Positions 24,364 through 32,285 of a DNA stretch of 35,714 bases are shown in pieces. The notes under the pieces are model-generated. The model made no database searches. It was not told where the DNA came from and saw only the letters and a list, made by a program, of their open reading frames with translations. The translations under genes were made by a program, and so were the position numbers. The stretch comes from Gammaproteobacteria bacterium (GTDB taxonomy: Bacteria; Pseudomonadota; Gammaproteobacteria; Pseudomonadales; Azotimanducaceae): assembly GCA_018666555.1 (NCBI GenBank), contig JABIZD010000213.1, forward strand, positions 1 through 35,714, written 5' to 3'. The first letter of the stretch is position 1. Each line of letters starts with the position of its first letter.

Positions 24364-25668
24364 ATGAAGCGAAGAACATTACTCAAAGCCCTGTCGCAAA
24401 TCAGTGCATTACCACTGATTGGAATGCCGGTGATGGCCCGCGCGCAGACCGAAGATAGTTATACGGGTCCTTTGCTGCTTCAGGTTCAAGCAGATGGTGG
24501 CTGGGATGTAACCAGTTATTGTGATCCCAAGGTAAATCAACCGGGTGAAAAACCCATTACTAATTGGTCAGTGAGTGCAGAGCCACTGTCAGCGGGAGGG
24601 ATTAATTTCGCTCCATTTGCCAATAATCAGGTCTTTTTTGAGAGTCATCACCAAAAAATGCTCGTGATCAATGGCGTTGATATGCAGACCAATTCCCATA
24701 GTACCGGTGTCCTGCACAATTGGAGTGGTCGCAATTCAGAGGGCTATCCCGCGCTGACAGCACTGTTTGCGGCGCAGCAGGCGCCGACACTGCCGATGCC
24801 TTACGTCAATTTTGGCGGTTTCGGCGCAACCGAAAATGTAATTCGCTACACTCGTCTGCAAGGTAATTCAGATCAATTGCGACAGATATTGGAACCCAAC
24901 CTGAATTATTATTATGATGACGGCGGTCAAGATGAACCGGTCTATTACACCTCACCTGACCAACTCGATTTACTAAATGAGTATCGACGAGCCCGTTACC
25001 AGCGCTTAAGGCAGAATAGCCAGCTGTTATCCAGAGAAGCTCAAAACCTGGATGCCTATGTGGATGCCTTTGAAAACCGCGACGCACTCAAGTCCTTTGT
25101 TTCCTATCTGCCAACGTCAGATGAGATAATTGAGGATACGCCGATGATCTACCCGAATATGAAAGCCCAGGTCCAGACCATTAGTGCCGCGTTCTCTGCT
25201 GGCATCTCTTGCTCAGCCGATCTGCAGTTGGGCGGCTTTGATACCCATGACGACCATGATAACCAGCATGCACCGCTACTCAGTTACCTGAATGAATCCA
25301 TCGACTTGATCTGGCAACTGGCAGAAGCAGGCGGGTATGCGGACCGGCTTACGGTGGTGATCGGATCAGATTTCTCCCGCACACCTCACTATAATTCGCA
25401 GGCAGGCAAGGATCACTGGCCTATTGGTTCGGTGATTGTGATGCAGGATAATCCCGCCTGGGGTGATCGCATGGTGGGAGAAACCGACCCGCTCCACAAC
25501 GTCAAGCACATCAACCCGACCTCGCTCCAACCCGATGAGGCTGGTGGCAGTATTATTTATCCGCGTCACGTTCACAAAGCATTGCGACAACTCGTTGGTC
25601 TGAATGATACTGCCTTGGACCAGCGCTTTCCCTTTAACGGCACAGAATTGTTTAGCTTTTTCTCGTAA
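24364..25668 (+). CDS. DUF1501-family protein, Tat-exported
   Basis: A 434-residue protein of the DUF1501 family, which has the alkaline-phosphatase/sulfatase-like fold and is exported. The N-terminus has a twin-arginine type signal (MKRRTLLKAL and a hydrophobic stretch ending ARA-Q). Family features include LLLQVQADGGWD near the start, LGGFDTHDDHDNQHAPLL, and VVIGSDFSRTPHYN followed by DHW. Starts 9 bp after the DUF1592-type gene, so the two form one operon. DUF1501 proteins are generally encoded beside a DUF1800, DUF1549/1553 or DUF1592 gene; no biochemical role is established as far as I know. Confidence 0.88.
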   Translation: MKRRTLLKALSQISALPLIGMPVMARAQTEDSYTGPLLLQVQADGGWDVTSYCDPKVNQPGEKPITNWSVSAEPLSAGGINFAPFANNQVFFESHHQKMLVINGVDMQTNSHSTGVLHNWSGRNSEGYPALTALFAAQQAPTLPMPYVNFGGFGATENVIRYTRLQGNSDQLRQILEPNLNYYYDDGGQDEPVYYTSPDQLDLLNEYRRARYQRLRQNSQLLSREAQNLDAYVDAFENRDALKSFVSYLPTSDEIIEDTPMIYPNMKAQVQTISAAFSAGISCSADLQLGGFDTHDDHDNQHAPLLSYLNESIDLIWQLAEAGGYADRLTVVIGSDFSRTPHYNSQAGKDHWPIGSVIVMQDNPAWGDRMVGETDPLHNVKHINPTSLQPDEAGGSIIYPRHVHKALRQLVGLNDTALDQRFPFNGTELFSFFS

Positions 25669-25908
25669 CCGCTTGATAGCTGATTGGTAGCGATGGTTCT
25701 AAATTGTCGGCTACATCCTTCTTTAAACCGCCATTCTAAAAAGGGTCTTGCGAGATAAGAGGACTGGGGAATTGTATTGATAAAAGCACCCTCAAGCTCC
25801 CAGGTGTCTATCAAATCAGGGTTGGAGCAGTTGGCCCTGCATTAGTGCCGCGAACAAGTGCGAGCAAATGTAAATCCGACGCCGTTACCGCTGCTTGTCA
25901 GATGTTAT

Positions 25909-26682
25909 CTACCAGGCAACTTCGTTGGGAAAATAGCGTGATATAAGGCCCTGGTAATAAGGCTTGAGGGTAGCCACTTCGGGCGTGCGGTCGCGTTTTG
26001 TGTACAGGTCGTATTGGTTGAAACGTCGCACCCAGTCGAGCATAGCCACATCGTGATTATTAAACAGGTGCTCATAGTGGTTGCTCGAATGACCCGGGTA
26101 AAAGCTGTGATAGCGAATCATGTACTGGGCAGGTTCAGGCAGATAGTCGCGGGTAACCAGGTACAGGTATTCATCATGACCCCAGGAAAGCGTGACGTTG
26201 TTTAAACCACAGTTTTCTTCATAGATGCCATTTTGACTTTGGTATTCCTCCTCCCGTGAATCGGGATTGTCGTCGAGGTACTCTGGATAAACGATGCTGC
26301 TTTGAAAGGCACAACCCAGCGGAAAGGTATCACCTGTTACTGCCCATTGCGGCTCACCATACAGACATAGAATCTTGCCAAGATCGTGGACCAGGCCGGT
26401 AAGGATGAACCAATCCGGGTGTCCATCGGCGCGAATAGCCTCGGCGGTCTGCAGGCAGTGCTCAATCTGCGACACTGAAGTATCTGGATCACTGTCATCG
26501 ACCAGGGTATCGAGGAACTCGCAGGCCTCCCAGATCCCCATGCGACGCTGGCTAAGGCAGGCATAGTCTTCGCGTTTGCTTCGAGCGAATTCAAGTGTTT
26601 GGTAACGATGATTTAGTCGGTAGAAGTTCCGGACACCGTCTTCAGCGTTGGTATAGTCGCGGTAATTATCGGGAGTATTCAT
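25909..26682 (-). CDS. Inositol oxygenase (MIOX) family protein
   Basis: MIOX is a di-iron HD-domain oxygenase that cleaves myo-inositol to D-glucuronate. All six iron ligands of the animal enzyme can be placed: His75 (IEHCLQTAEAIR), His99 and Asp100 (VHDLGK), His169 (SWGHDEYLY), His192 (IRYHSFYPGH) and Asp225 (FNQYDLYTK). The substrate-binding Lys103 is kept. The 257-residue length is close to the eukaryotic 285. It is rare in gammaproteobacteria; more often found in eukaryotes and some Bacteroidetes. Its ATG overlaps the TGA of the upstream flavin monooxygenase gene by 4 bp, so the two are coupled. No inositol uptake or iol gene lies nearby, so the true substrate may not be myo-inositol. 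Confidence 0.92.
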   Translation of the reverse strand: MNTPDNYRDYTNAEDGVRNFYRLNHRYQTLEFARSKREDYACLSQRRMGIWEACEFLDTLVDDSDPDTSVSQIEHCLQTAEAIRADGHPDWFILTGLVHDLGKILCLYGEPQWAVTGDTFPLGCAFQSSIVYPEYLDDNPDSREEEYQSQNGIYEENCGLNNVTLSWGHDEYLYLVTRDYLPEPAQYMIRYHSFYPGHSSNHYEHLFNNHDVAMLDWVRRFNQYDLYTKRDRTPEVATLKPYYQGLISRYFPNEVAW

Positions 26683-28142
26683 GGTCTGTTCATGGCGTTA
26701 CCGACGGTTAAAAAATGGGTTAAGTCAGGTTTTTGCATGGCGGCCTTGAAGTCTCTGCGCGTCCACGGCCATGTGGCGGGGACCCCTTTTGAATCAAGGT
26801 ACCAGCTGCTGCAACCACTGGCGAAAATAGTCTTCTTTGCCTGCTCAACCCGGGCGTGTTCGTATTCAGCCATTGCCTGTTGAGTAGCGCTGATTTCCTG
26901 GCATTTGCCTGTTTCCAGTTCTGCCAGCAGCTGTTCTATATAAGCCCATTGACACTCAGCAATTTCAATCAATGAGAAGTTTCCGACAGGCCCATTGGGG
27001 CCATTCAACATAAAGAAATTGGGGAAATCGGGTATGGAAATCGACAGGTAGGCAACGGGTTTGTCCCGCCAGACATTATTGAGGATAGTCCCGTTACTAC
27101 CAACGATATTCATGGGTCGCATGAATTCATGGGGTTTGTAGCCGGTCGCCAGGACGATGACATCAAACTCGCGTAACCGACCGTCAGCACCCCGAATTCC
27201 CTTAGCTTCAATACGGGTCACATTTTCTACCAGCACTTCGACATTATCGCGTTGGATGGCCTGGTAGAAATTCGGCGAGTAGATAAGCCGTTTGCAGGCA
27301 GCCCGATAATCAGGCCTGATTTTTTCCCTTAAGTCTGCATCCGTAACCGCCATCGCCAGAAAATCTGCGACAATCGTTTCGATTTCCTGCATTGCTTCTG
27401 AATCCGGGTTTGTGATCGCCGCGGTATATCGTTCAATGTTTGACTCCAACTCCTCATCATAGTGAAGACTTTGAAGCACATCCGGGTTGTTTTTGAAACG
27501 CGCCAGTTCATGAGTGGTGTAAGCTCGGTCCTCCACCGGCATAATCCACTGGGGAGACCGCTGAAAATGCGTGAGTACTGATGCCCTGGTGGATAGGGCG
27601 CTGACGAGTTGTACACCGGTCGACCCGGTCCCAATGATGGCAATTCGTTGGCCGTCCAATGGCGTCGAGTGGTCCCATTCTGCGCTGTGGAAAATAGCGC
27701 CTTGGAAGGCATCAATACCGCTGATGTCAGGGTAACGGGGATGGTGTAGAACCCCGGTGGCTGCGATAACGGCATCGGCGCTATCTTGCCTGCCGGATGC
27801 TGTTTTCAATTGCCAACGGCCGTGCTGATAAACGCAGCTGACTACCTCTTCATTGAACGTGATCCATTCTTCGAGGCCATATTTTTCTTTTACTGCTTCA
27901 AAATATGCCTGTACCTCATGGCCTGGTGGCTGAGTCCGCGTCCAGTCGGGGTTTAATTCGAAGGAATAGGTATAGGAATGCGACGGTACATCGCAGGTCA
28001 GGCCCGGGTAGGTATTTTCGCGCCAGGTGCCACCTATGGTGTGACCCTTTTCGTAGACGATAAGGTCACGGCAGCCTCTTTCCAGCAATTTGATGGCGGC
28101 CAGCATGCCGGCCATACCCGCACCAATAATGGCATACCTCAA
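26679..28142 (-). CDS. FAD-dependent monooxygenase, Baeyer-Villiger type
   Basis: A 487-residue flavoprotein. FAD-binding GAGMAG at 7-12, the Baeyer-Villiger-type fingerprint F-x-G-x3-H-x3-W-D from Phe146 to Asp157 (FQGAIFHSAEWD), and a second Rossmann motif GTGSTG at 171-176 for NADPH. It probably inserts oxygen next to a ketone or N-/S-oxidises a substrate. The frame is open to 28400, inside tRNA-Cys; the start is therefore taken as TTG 28142, where the FAD strand begins and GGGG lies about 8 bp upstream. It lies downstream of tRNA-Cys on the same strand and overlaps the MIOX-like gene by 4 bp. Confidence 0.88.
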   Translation of the reverse strand: MRYAIIGAGMAGMLAAIKLLERGCRDLIVYEKGHTIGGTWRENTYPGLTCDVPSHSYTYSFELNPDWTRTQPPGHEVQAYFEAVKEKYGLEEWITFNEEVVSCVYQHGRWQLKTASGRQDSADAVIAATGVLHHPRYPDISGIDAFQGAIFHSAEWDHSTPLDGQRIAIIGTGSTGVQLVSALSTRASVLTHFQRSPQWIMPVEDRAYTTHELARFKNNPDVLQSLHYDEELESNIERYTAAITNPDSEAMQEIETIVADFLAMAVTDADLREKIRPDYRAACKRLIYSPNFYQAIQRDNVEVLVENVTRIEAKGIRGADGRLREFDVIVLATGYKPHEFMRPMNIVGSNGTILNNVWRDKPVAYLSISIPDFPNFFMLNGPNGPVGNFSLIEIAECQWAYIEQLLAELETGKCQEISATQQAMAEYEHARVEQAKKTIFASGCSSWYLDSKGVPATWPWTRRDFKAAMQKPDLTHFLTVGNAMNRP

Positions 28143-28332
28143 TTCGAATCCCCGGTTTTGCTTGAATAAGGGGGAATGGTAACAGTTTTGGTGTCGGGAT
28201 CGATGCCGGATGAAAGTGCTGCTACAACCAGGGAATGAGGTTGCCGTAATGGCGAAGATAAAACCCCAAATAGTACATAAACACAGAGTTTGCAAACAGG
28301 GGTGGATGTGGGGCAATAGGAATGGGAATAAA

Positions 28333-28406
28333 TGGAGGCTGGGGTCGGAATCGAACCGGCGTAAACGGTGTTGCAGACCGCTGCATGACCACTCTGCCAC
28401 CCAGCC
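28333..28406 (-). tRNA. tRNA-Cys (GCA)
   Basis: A complete 74-nt cloverleaf with encoded CCA. Acceptor GGCTGGG/CCCAGCC, anticodon stem GCGGT/ACCGT around the loop CTGCAAC (anticodon GCA), T loop TTCGATT. One oddity: the T stem GCCGG/CCGAC has a C-A mismatch at the second pair (50-64). In most gammaproteobacteria this gene follows pgsA; here it is 26 kb away and on the opposite strand. Confidence 0.95.
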
Positions 28407-28547
28407 TCGCGGAAGGCGCAGTTTACTCTAATTTTTGACCCACCGCATCTCTGCTGTACTACTTATGGTCATATCTGATCTAGAACTAATAATTGCTGAA
28501 GCAGCCCCCTTTCTTTGGTAGGCTGTGGCAAAACAAGAGGTGCGAAG

Positions 28548-29315
28548 ATGAGCAGATTAGAAGGAAAAGTTGCGGTAATAACCGGCGGGTCCGGTGGCAT
28601 CGGTGTGGCGGCAGCAGAGCGTTTTATTAACGAAGGCGCTAAAGTTTTACTGGTGGACCTGGATGAAGCTGCCCTGGTTGCTGCTTCAGACAGGTTAGGA
28701 AGTAATGTATGTTCGTACTGCGTTGCCGACGTCAGTGATAAGGCTGATACCGATCGATTTGTTGCCCAGGCCGTAAACGATTTTGGTGGTGTGGATATAT
28801 TGCTGGCCAATGCCGGCATAGAAGGGGAGGTCGCTCCATTCCTTGATTGCTCGGAAGAAATGTTTGATAAAGTACTGAAAGTAAACGTTAAAGGTGTTTG
28901 GCTTGGTACCCAGGCCGTATTTCCAATCATGCAGGAGAGAGGTGGCGGCAGCATTGTGATTACCTCCTCAGTCGCCGGGATTAAAGGCGCCAGTATGCTG
29001 GCTCCTTATTCAACCAGTAAGCACGCAGTCATTGGCCTGATGCGGTCCGCTGCACTGGCAGGGGCTGAGCATAAAATTCGAGTCAATACAGTTAATCCCT
29101 CACCGGTCGAAACTCGAATGATGCGGAGTCTGGAAGCGGGTATCAGTCCTGATGATACCGATGCGGCGCATAATATAATGAGTGCTAATATCCCGCTGGG
29201 GCGATACGCTGAGCCATCAGATATCGCTAACATTATGCTGTTTCTGGCGTCTGACGAAAGCGAATTTCTCACCGGTGGCGTCTATATGGCCGACGGTGGA
29301 ACCTCTGCGAGGTGA
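28548..29315 (+). CDS. Short-chain dehydrogenase/reductase (SDR, classical)
   Basis: A 255-residue NAD(P)-dependent oxidoreductase. Cofactor motif TGGSGGIG at 12-19, Asp37 after the second strand (VDLD) suggesting NAD(H), NAG at 88-90, and the catalytic set Asn113, Ser140/141, Tyr154 and Lys158 (YSTSK). C-terminal FLTGGVYMADGG is typical. Probably oxidises a hydroxyacyl or cyclic alcohol. ATG 28548 has AGAGG 7 bp upstream; the longer frame from 28515 is not needed. It is divergent from tRNA-Cys and is followed by tesB. Confidence 0.93.
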   Translation: MSRLEGKVAVITGGSGGIGVAAAERFINEGAKVLLVDLDEAALVAASDRLGSNVCSYCVADVSDKADTDRFVAQAVNDFGGVDILLANAGIEGEVAPFLDCSEEMFDKVLKVNVKGVWLGTQAVFPIMQERGGGSIVITSSVAGIKGASMLAPYSTSKHAVIGLMRSAALAGAEHKIRVNTVNPSPVETRMMRSLEAGISPDDTDAAHNIMSANIPLGRYAEPSDIANIMLFLASDESEFLTGGVYMADGGTSAR

Positions 29316-29398
29316 TCATAGCTCCTCGGTCTTGAAGCTCTGATTCCAATATGACTAATGCCTTACTAGGGCGTCTTTGAACGCGTTTAAGAGTTTTG

Positions 29399-30250
29399 AT
29401 GAATAAACATAACTGGCCTCCCGTGCTGGATGAGTATACTCAGCTGAACCCGCTGCAGCGGCTGCTCAGTCTGTTAGATCTAGAGCCCATAGAGGAGAAC
29501 CTGTTCAGGGGATACCATCCTCCCGATCGAACCCGGCGCCTGTTTGGCGGTCAGGTCATAGCCCAGGCACTGGTGGCAGCAATGAATACGGTGCCAAAGG
29601 ATCGATCCCCACATTCATTACATGCCTATTTCCTGAGACCAGGGGACCCGTCTGTACCAGCATTGTTTGAAGTAGAACGCATTCGTGATGGTAAGAGCTT
29701 TACCACGCGACGAGTCGTGGTTGTACAAAATGGCCTGGCTATTTTTAATATGGATGCGTCTTTTCATATTTCAGAGCCCGGCTTAGCACATCAGCAACCC
29801 ATGCCTAAATTATTCCCGCCGGATGAAAACCAGCTTGTTGAAGGCCTTAAGCAGCGGCCGTTTCTTAGTTTTAGGGAAAACCACAGGCAGTTGCTGGAGG
29901 AGGTGCCGCAGCAGCCAGAACAGCAGATATGGATAAAAGCCAATGGTAATGCCCCGCTGGATCCAAGACTTCAGCTTGCGCTGTTAGCCTATGAATCGGA
30001 TGAAGCTTTGCTAGGGACTGCACGTATGCCGCATCGGGGTAAATTCGAAAGAAGTGATATGCAGGTCGCCAGTCTGGACCACAGCATCTGGTTTCATGAG
30101 TCTGTTAACGTCAATGACTGGCTCTTGTATAGCCTTGAAAGTCCGGCTGCGGCAGCCGCAAGAGGCTATACTCGAGGGTCGATATTTTCTGCTGAAGGAA
30201 AATTAGTTGCAAGTTGCATGCAGGAGGGTCTGATTCGGTTGAGATCGTGA
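29399..30250 (+). CDS. tesB: TesB, acyl-CoA thioesterase II
   Basis: Hydrolyses medium- and long-chain acyl-CoA to free fatty acid and CoA in the cytoplasm. The 283-residue double-hotdog protein has the TesB start DLEPIEENLFRG, FGGQVIAQAL, and the active-site residues Asp201 (ESDEALL), Ser225 (ASLDHSIWFH, Thr228 in E. coli) and Gln275 (SCMQEGLIR). ATG 29399 is used; the TTG just before it is also in frame. The stop codon is followed directly by the -10 of tRNA-Leu. Confidence 0.95.
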   Translation: MNKHNWPPVLDEYTQLNPLQRLLSLLDLEPIEENLFRGYHPPDRTRRLFGGQVIAQALVAAMNTVPKDRSPHSLHAYFLRPGDPSVPALFEVERIRDGKSFTTRRVVVVQNGLAIFNMDASFHISEPGLAHQQPMPKLFPPDENQLVEGLKQRPFLSFRENHRQLLEEVPQQPEQQIWIKANGNAPLDPRLQLALLAYESDEALLGTARMPHRGKFERSDMQVASLDHSIWFHESVNVNDWLLYSLESPAAAAARGYTRGSIFSAEGKLVASCMQEGLIRLRS

Positions 30251-30256
30251 TAGACT
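30229..30256 (+). promoter_or_regulatory. Probable tRNA-Leu promoter
   Basis: TAGACT at 30251-30256 is a good -10 placed 9 bp before the tRNA, directly after the tesB stop. The spacer to the tRNA (ACGCGCTCT) is GC-rich, like the discriminator of stringently controlled stable-RNA promoters. A -35 candidate (TCTGAT, 30229-30234) is weak and lies inside tesB. Confidence 0.35.
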
Positions 30257-30265
30257 ACGCGCTCT

Positions 30266-30352
30266 GCCCGGGTGGTGAAATTGGTAGACACGCAAGACTT
30301 AAAATCTTGTTCCCGTTAGGGAGTGCCGGTTCGATTCCGGCCCCGGGCACCA
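30266..30352 (+). tRNA. tRNA-Leu (UAA)
   Basis: An 87-nt class II tRNA with encoded CCA. Acceptor GCCCGGG/CCCGGGC, anticodon stem CAAGA/TCTTG with loop CTTAAAA (anticodon TAA at 30300-30302), a long variable arm and T loop TTCGATT. It corresponds to leuZ of E. coli, the last gene of the pgsA-linked tRNA cluster. Confidence 0.97.
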
Positions 30353-30451
30353 ACCAACATTTTTTGATAATACCGCTTCTACGCTTTTAACATCTTATAC
30401 TATGGTTACGTTTGTTAAAGACTAAGACTCATGTAGCCATATGAATATAAA

Positions 30452-30494
30452 TGCAGGTAAAGAGCTATCTGTGCATCCTCTGCGTGGCTCAGGC
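30452..30494 (+). repeat. Interspersed repeat, copy A
   Basis: A 43-bp element beginning TGCAGGTAAAGAGC and ending GGCTCAGGC, 99 bp after tRNA-Leu. It differs from copy B at two positions in these 43 bp. Its right end lacks the ACCTGCGGGCA found in copies B and C. Confidence 0.75.
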
Positions 30495-30581
30495 GTCTAT
30501 ATCACAACCCCATTAGTCAAAACCTCCCCGATACGGTAAAAGTACGGTATTGATAATCTTTGCATATCTGGGAGAGGAAGA

Positions 30582-31592
30582 ATGGAAGCACTGCGCGTTA
30601 ATATAGATATTACGAGCTGGAATGTTGGTACACGAGCACTGGCAATCGGCGCTGTTGTATCGGTTTTTCTAATCTCGATGTACATGGAAGGGCTATTTAG
30701 CTTCGGAGGTGTTCGTCCTGAAACACTTTGGTTTGCAATGCTTTCGGTTATCTGTCCTACGTTGTTTATGGGGTTCTATTTTCAGCGGCTAGGTATCTGT
30801 TCGGCAGGGAAAATCATTACTTCAATTGGCTTGCCCATAGGTATTCTATCCGGGACACTCAATGTTATTCCCATGATGTCGTATTTGACTGATCCAAACG
30901 CTGCGTGGGGCTTAACCGGGATATGTGCGTCCATTTCCGTAGCCGGTGCAATGCTCTCAGTAATCGCTCACTCTTGGTCAGATCATATATCCGTTGAAAA
31001 AATTGCTGGTGGAGCAGCTAAGCGGGAAGTCTTTCTTATCTGTTTAGGGACGTTGGCGATATTCATGTTGTTTTGTGAACTGTATGCCAACAGCTTTTAT
31101 GCTAAACACGACTGGTTAAACATAATGAGCCACTATTGGTTGGCGTTGTTCCTGCTGTCGATAATTTCATTGCTCGTCTTATTCACACCCAATAACCAGA
31201 GAAATTACCTCAACTCTGTATCCGTCGGTTGTGTGATCTCGATGGGGCTAGGGGTTGGATTTTCTACTGCATATTATTTTTCGGGTCACCAGAATCCTGC
31301 GACTCTAGGTGCCGCTTTCGCCTTTGCATTGATTATAATCATATACAGCTCATTGCTGTATCTAGTGAGTATCATTTTTAGGGTGACTAAAAGGAAGTTT
31401 GAGGCAGATAATCTAGGGAAAATGAACTGGCACATGGCGGAAATCTACGTGTTTTATATCTTTCTTACCATGACGCCACCATCGCTATGGGAAAGCATAT
31501 CGGGCGATTCAAGGCAGCTTGAGCAATTAGAGGAAAGACTCCTTGAGCTAGAACAGCGGGAGGCAGACAGGCTTTTAAAGTCAGGCGAGTAG
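30582..31592 (+). CDS. Multi-pass membrane protein of unknown family
   Basis: A 336-residue protein with roughly eight to nine hydrophobic segments between residues 19 and 305, and a C-terminal coiled-coil-like tail at about 309-333 rich in Leu and Glu (LEQLEERLLELEQ). The N-terminal hydrophobic start suggests inner-membrane location. I do not recognise a family. ATG 30582 has a strong GGGAGAGGAAG ribosome-binding site, so it is likely a real, well-translated gene. It is flanked by repeat copies A (upstream) and B (20 bp after its stop). Confidence 0.75.
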   Translation: MEALRVNIDITSWNVGTRALAIGAVVSVFLISMYMEGLFSFGGVRPETLWFAMLSVICPTLFMGFYFQRLGICSAGKIITSIGLPIGILSGTLNVIPMMSYLTDPNAAWGLTGICASISVAGAMLSVIAHSWSDHISVEKIAGGAAKREVFLICLGTLAIFMLFCELYANSFYAKHDWLNIMSHYWLALFLLSIISLLVLFTPNNQRNYLNSVSVGCVISMGLGVGFSTAYYFSGHQNPATLGAAFAFALIIIIYSSLLYLVSIIFRVTKRKFEADNLGKMNWHMAEIYVFYIFLTMTPPSLWESISGDSRQLEQLEERLLELEQREADRLLKSGE

Positions 31593-31612
31593 CATCCAAG
31601 TTGGTTTGGAGT

Positions 31613-31666
31613 TGCAGGTAAAGAACTATCTATGCATCCTCTGCGTGGCTCAGGCACCTGCGGGCA
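31613..31666 (+). repeat. Interspersed repeat, copy B
   Basis: A 54-bp copy beginning TGCAGGTAAAGAAC and ending CACCTGCGGGCA, 20 bp after the stop of the membrane-protein gene. Its ends contain GCAGGT and ACCTGC in inverted orientation, giving a short terminal inverted repeat. Confidence 0.75.
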
Positions 31667-31889
31667 AGACATATAGTTTTAGCGCTAGACAGTTGCGGTA
31701 TGACTAAAACCTGGTCTGCGAACCAATATCGAACCATCGTTGTCTCGGGTTAAAGATCGGTGTTAACTATCAGGATGATGAAACTTTATCGAACAAAAGA
31801 GAGCCTTTTGGATAGAGAAGCGCGCATTCAACTCTAACGCCTATCGATAAGGCAAAAGACTAAAATGAAGTTCTTAACGGGAAAGTATT

Positions 31890-32285
31890 ATGGATATCGA
31901 ATCTGAACTTAATCTGCACATGGATGGCAAAGGGCTTCACGAAGATCATTTTATGTTGTTTGGTCGTCCTCAAGTCATGATACCTAAGTGGTGGAAAAAG
32001 TTTTTCTTTAAGCACGACATCCATCATATGGTTACGGGCTTTGGTACTGACTTAGTAGGTGAACTGAAGCTTCTTTGTTGGGAAGTCGGCGCTGGTATGC
32101 CTTGGTATATGATAGGTGAGAAATACATCAAGTTTCCCTTAATGTTTGTCTTCAAGCCATCCACAGCTTTGGCTGCTTTTAAACTGGGTAGAACACAACA
32201 CAGCTTATACGCTGTAGACAGTGAGCTTTTAAGAACTAAGACTTTGGACGAAGTAGAGCATTATGTTGAAAGCGGTAAGTTCTAG
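31890..32285 (+). CDS. COQ4-like protein
   Basis: A 131-residue protein that resembles COQ4, the zinc-motif protein needed for ubiquinone synthesis in mitochondria and found sporadically in bacteria. It holds the metal motif HD-x2-H-x11-E at His42, Asp43, His46 and Glu58 (HDIHHMVTGFGTDLVGE). The C-terminal part (FPLMFVFKPSTALAAFKLGR ... SLYAVDSELL) fits the family fold. It is shorter than yeast COQ4. The ATG is preceded by ACGGGAAAG. No other coenzyme-Q genes lie nearby, so function is by resemblance only. Confidence 0.65.
   Translation: MDIESELNLHMDGKGLHEDHFMLFGRPQVMIPKWWKKFFFKHDIHHMVTGFGTDLVGELKLLCWEVGAGMPWYMIGEKYIKFPLMFVFKPSTALAAFKLGRTQHSLYAVDSELLRTKTLDEVEHYVESGKF

Noticed and set aside
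28143-28400. Longer N-terminus of the flavin monooxygenase reaching into tRNA-Cys
   Set aside because: The added residues have no family similarity and overlap a tRNA. The FAD-binding strand begins at the TTG at 28142.
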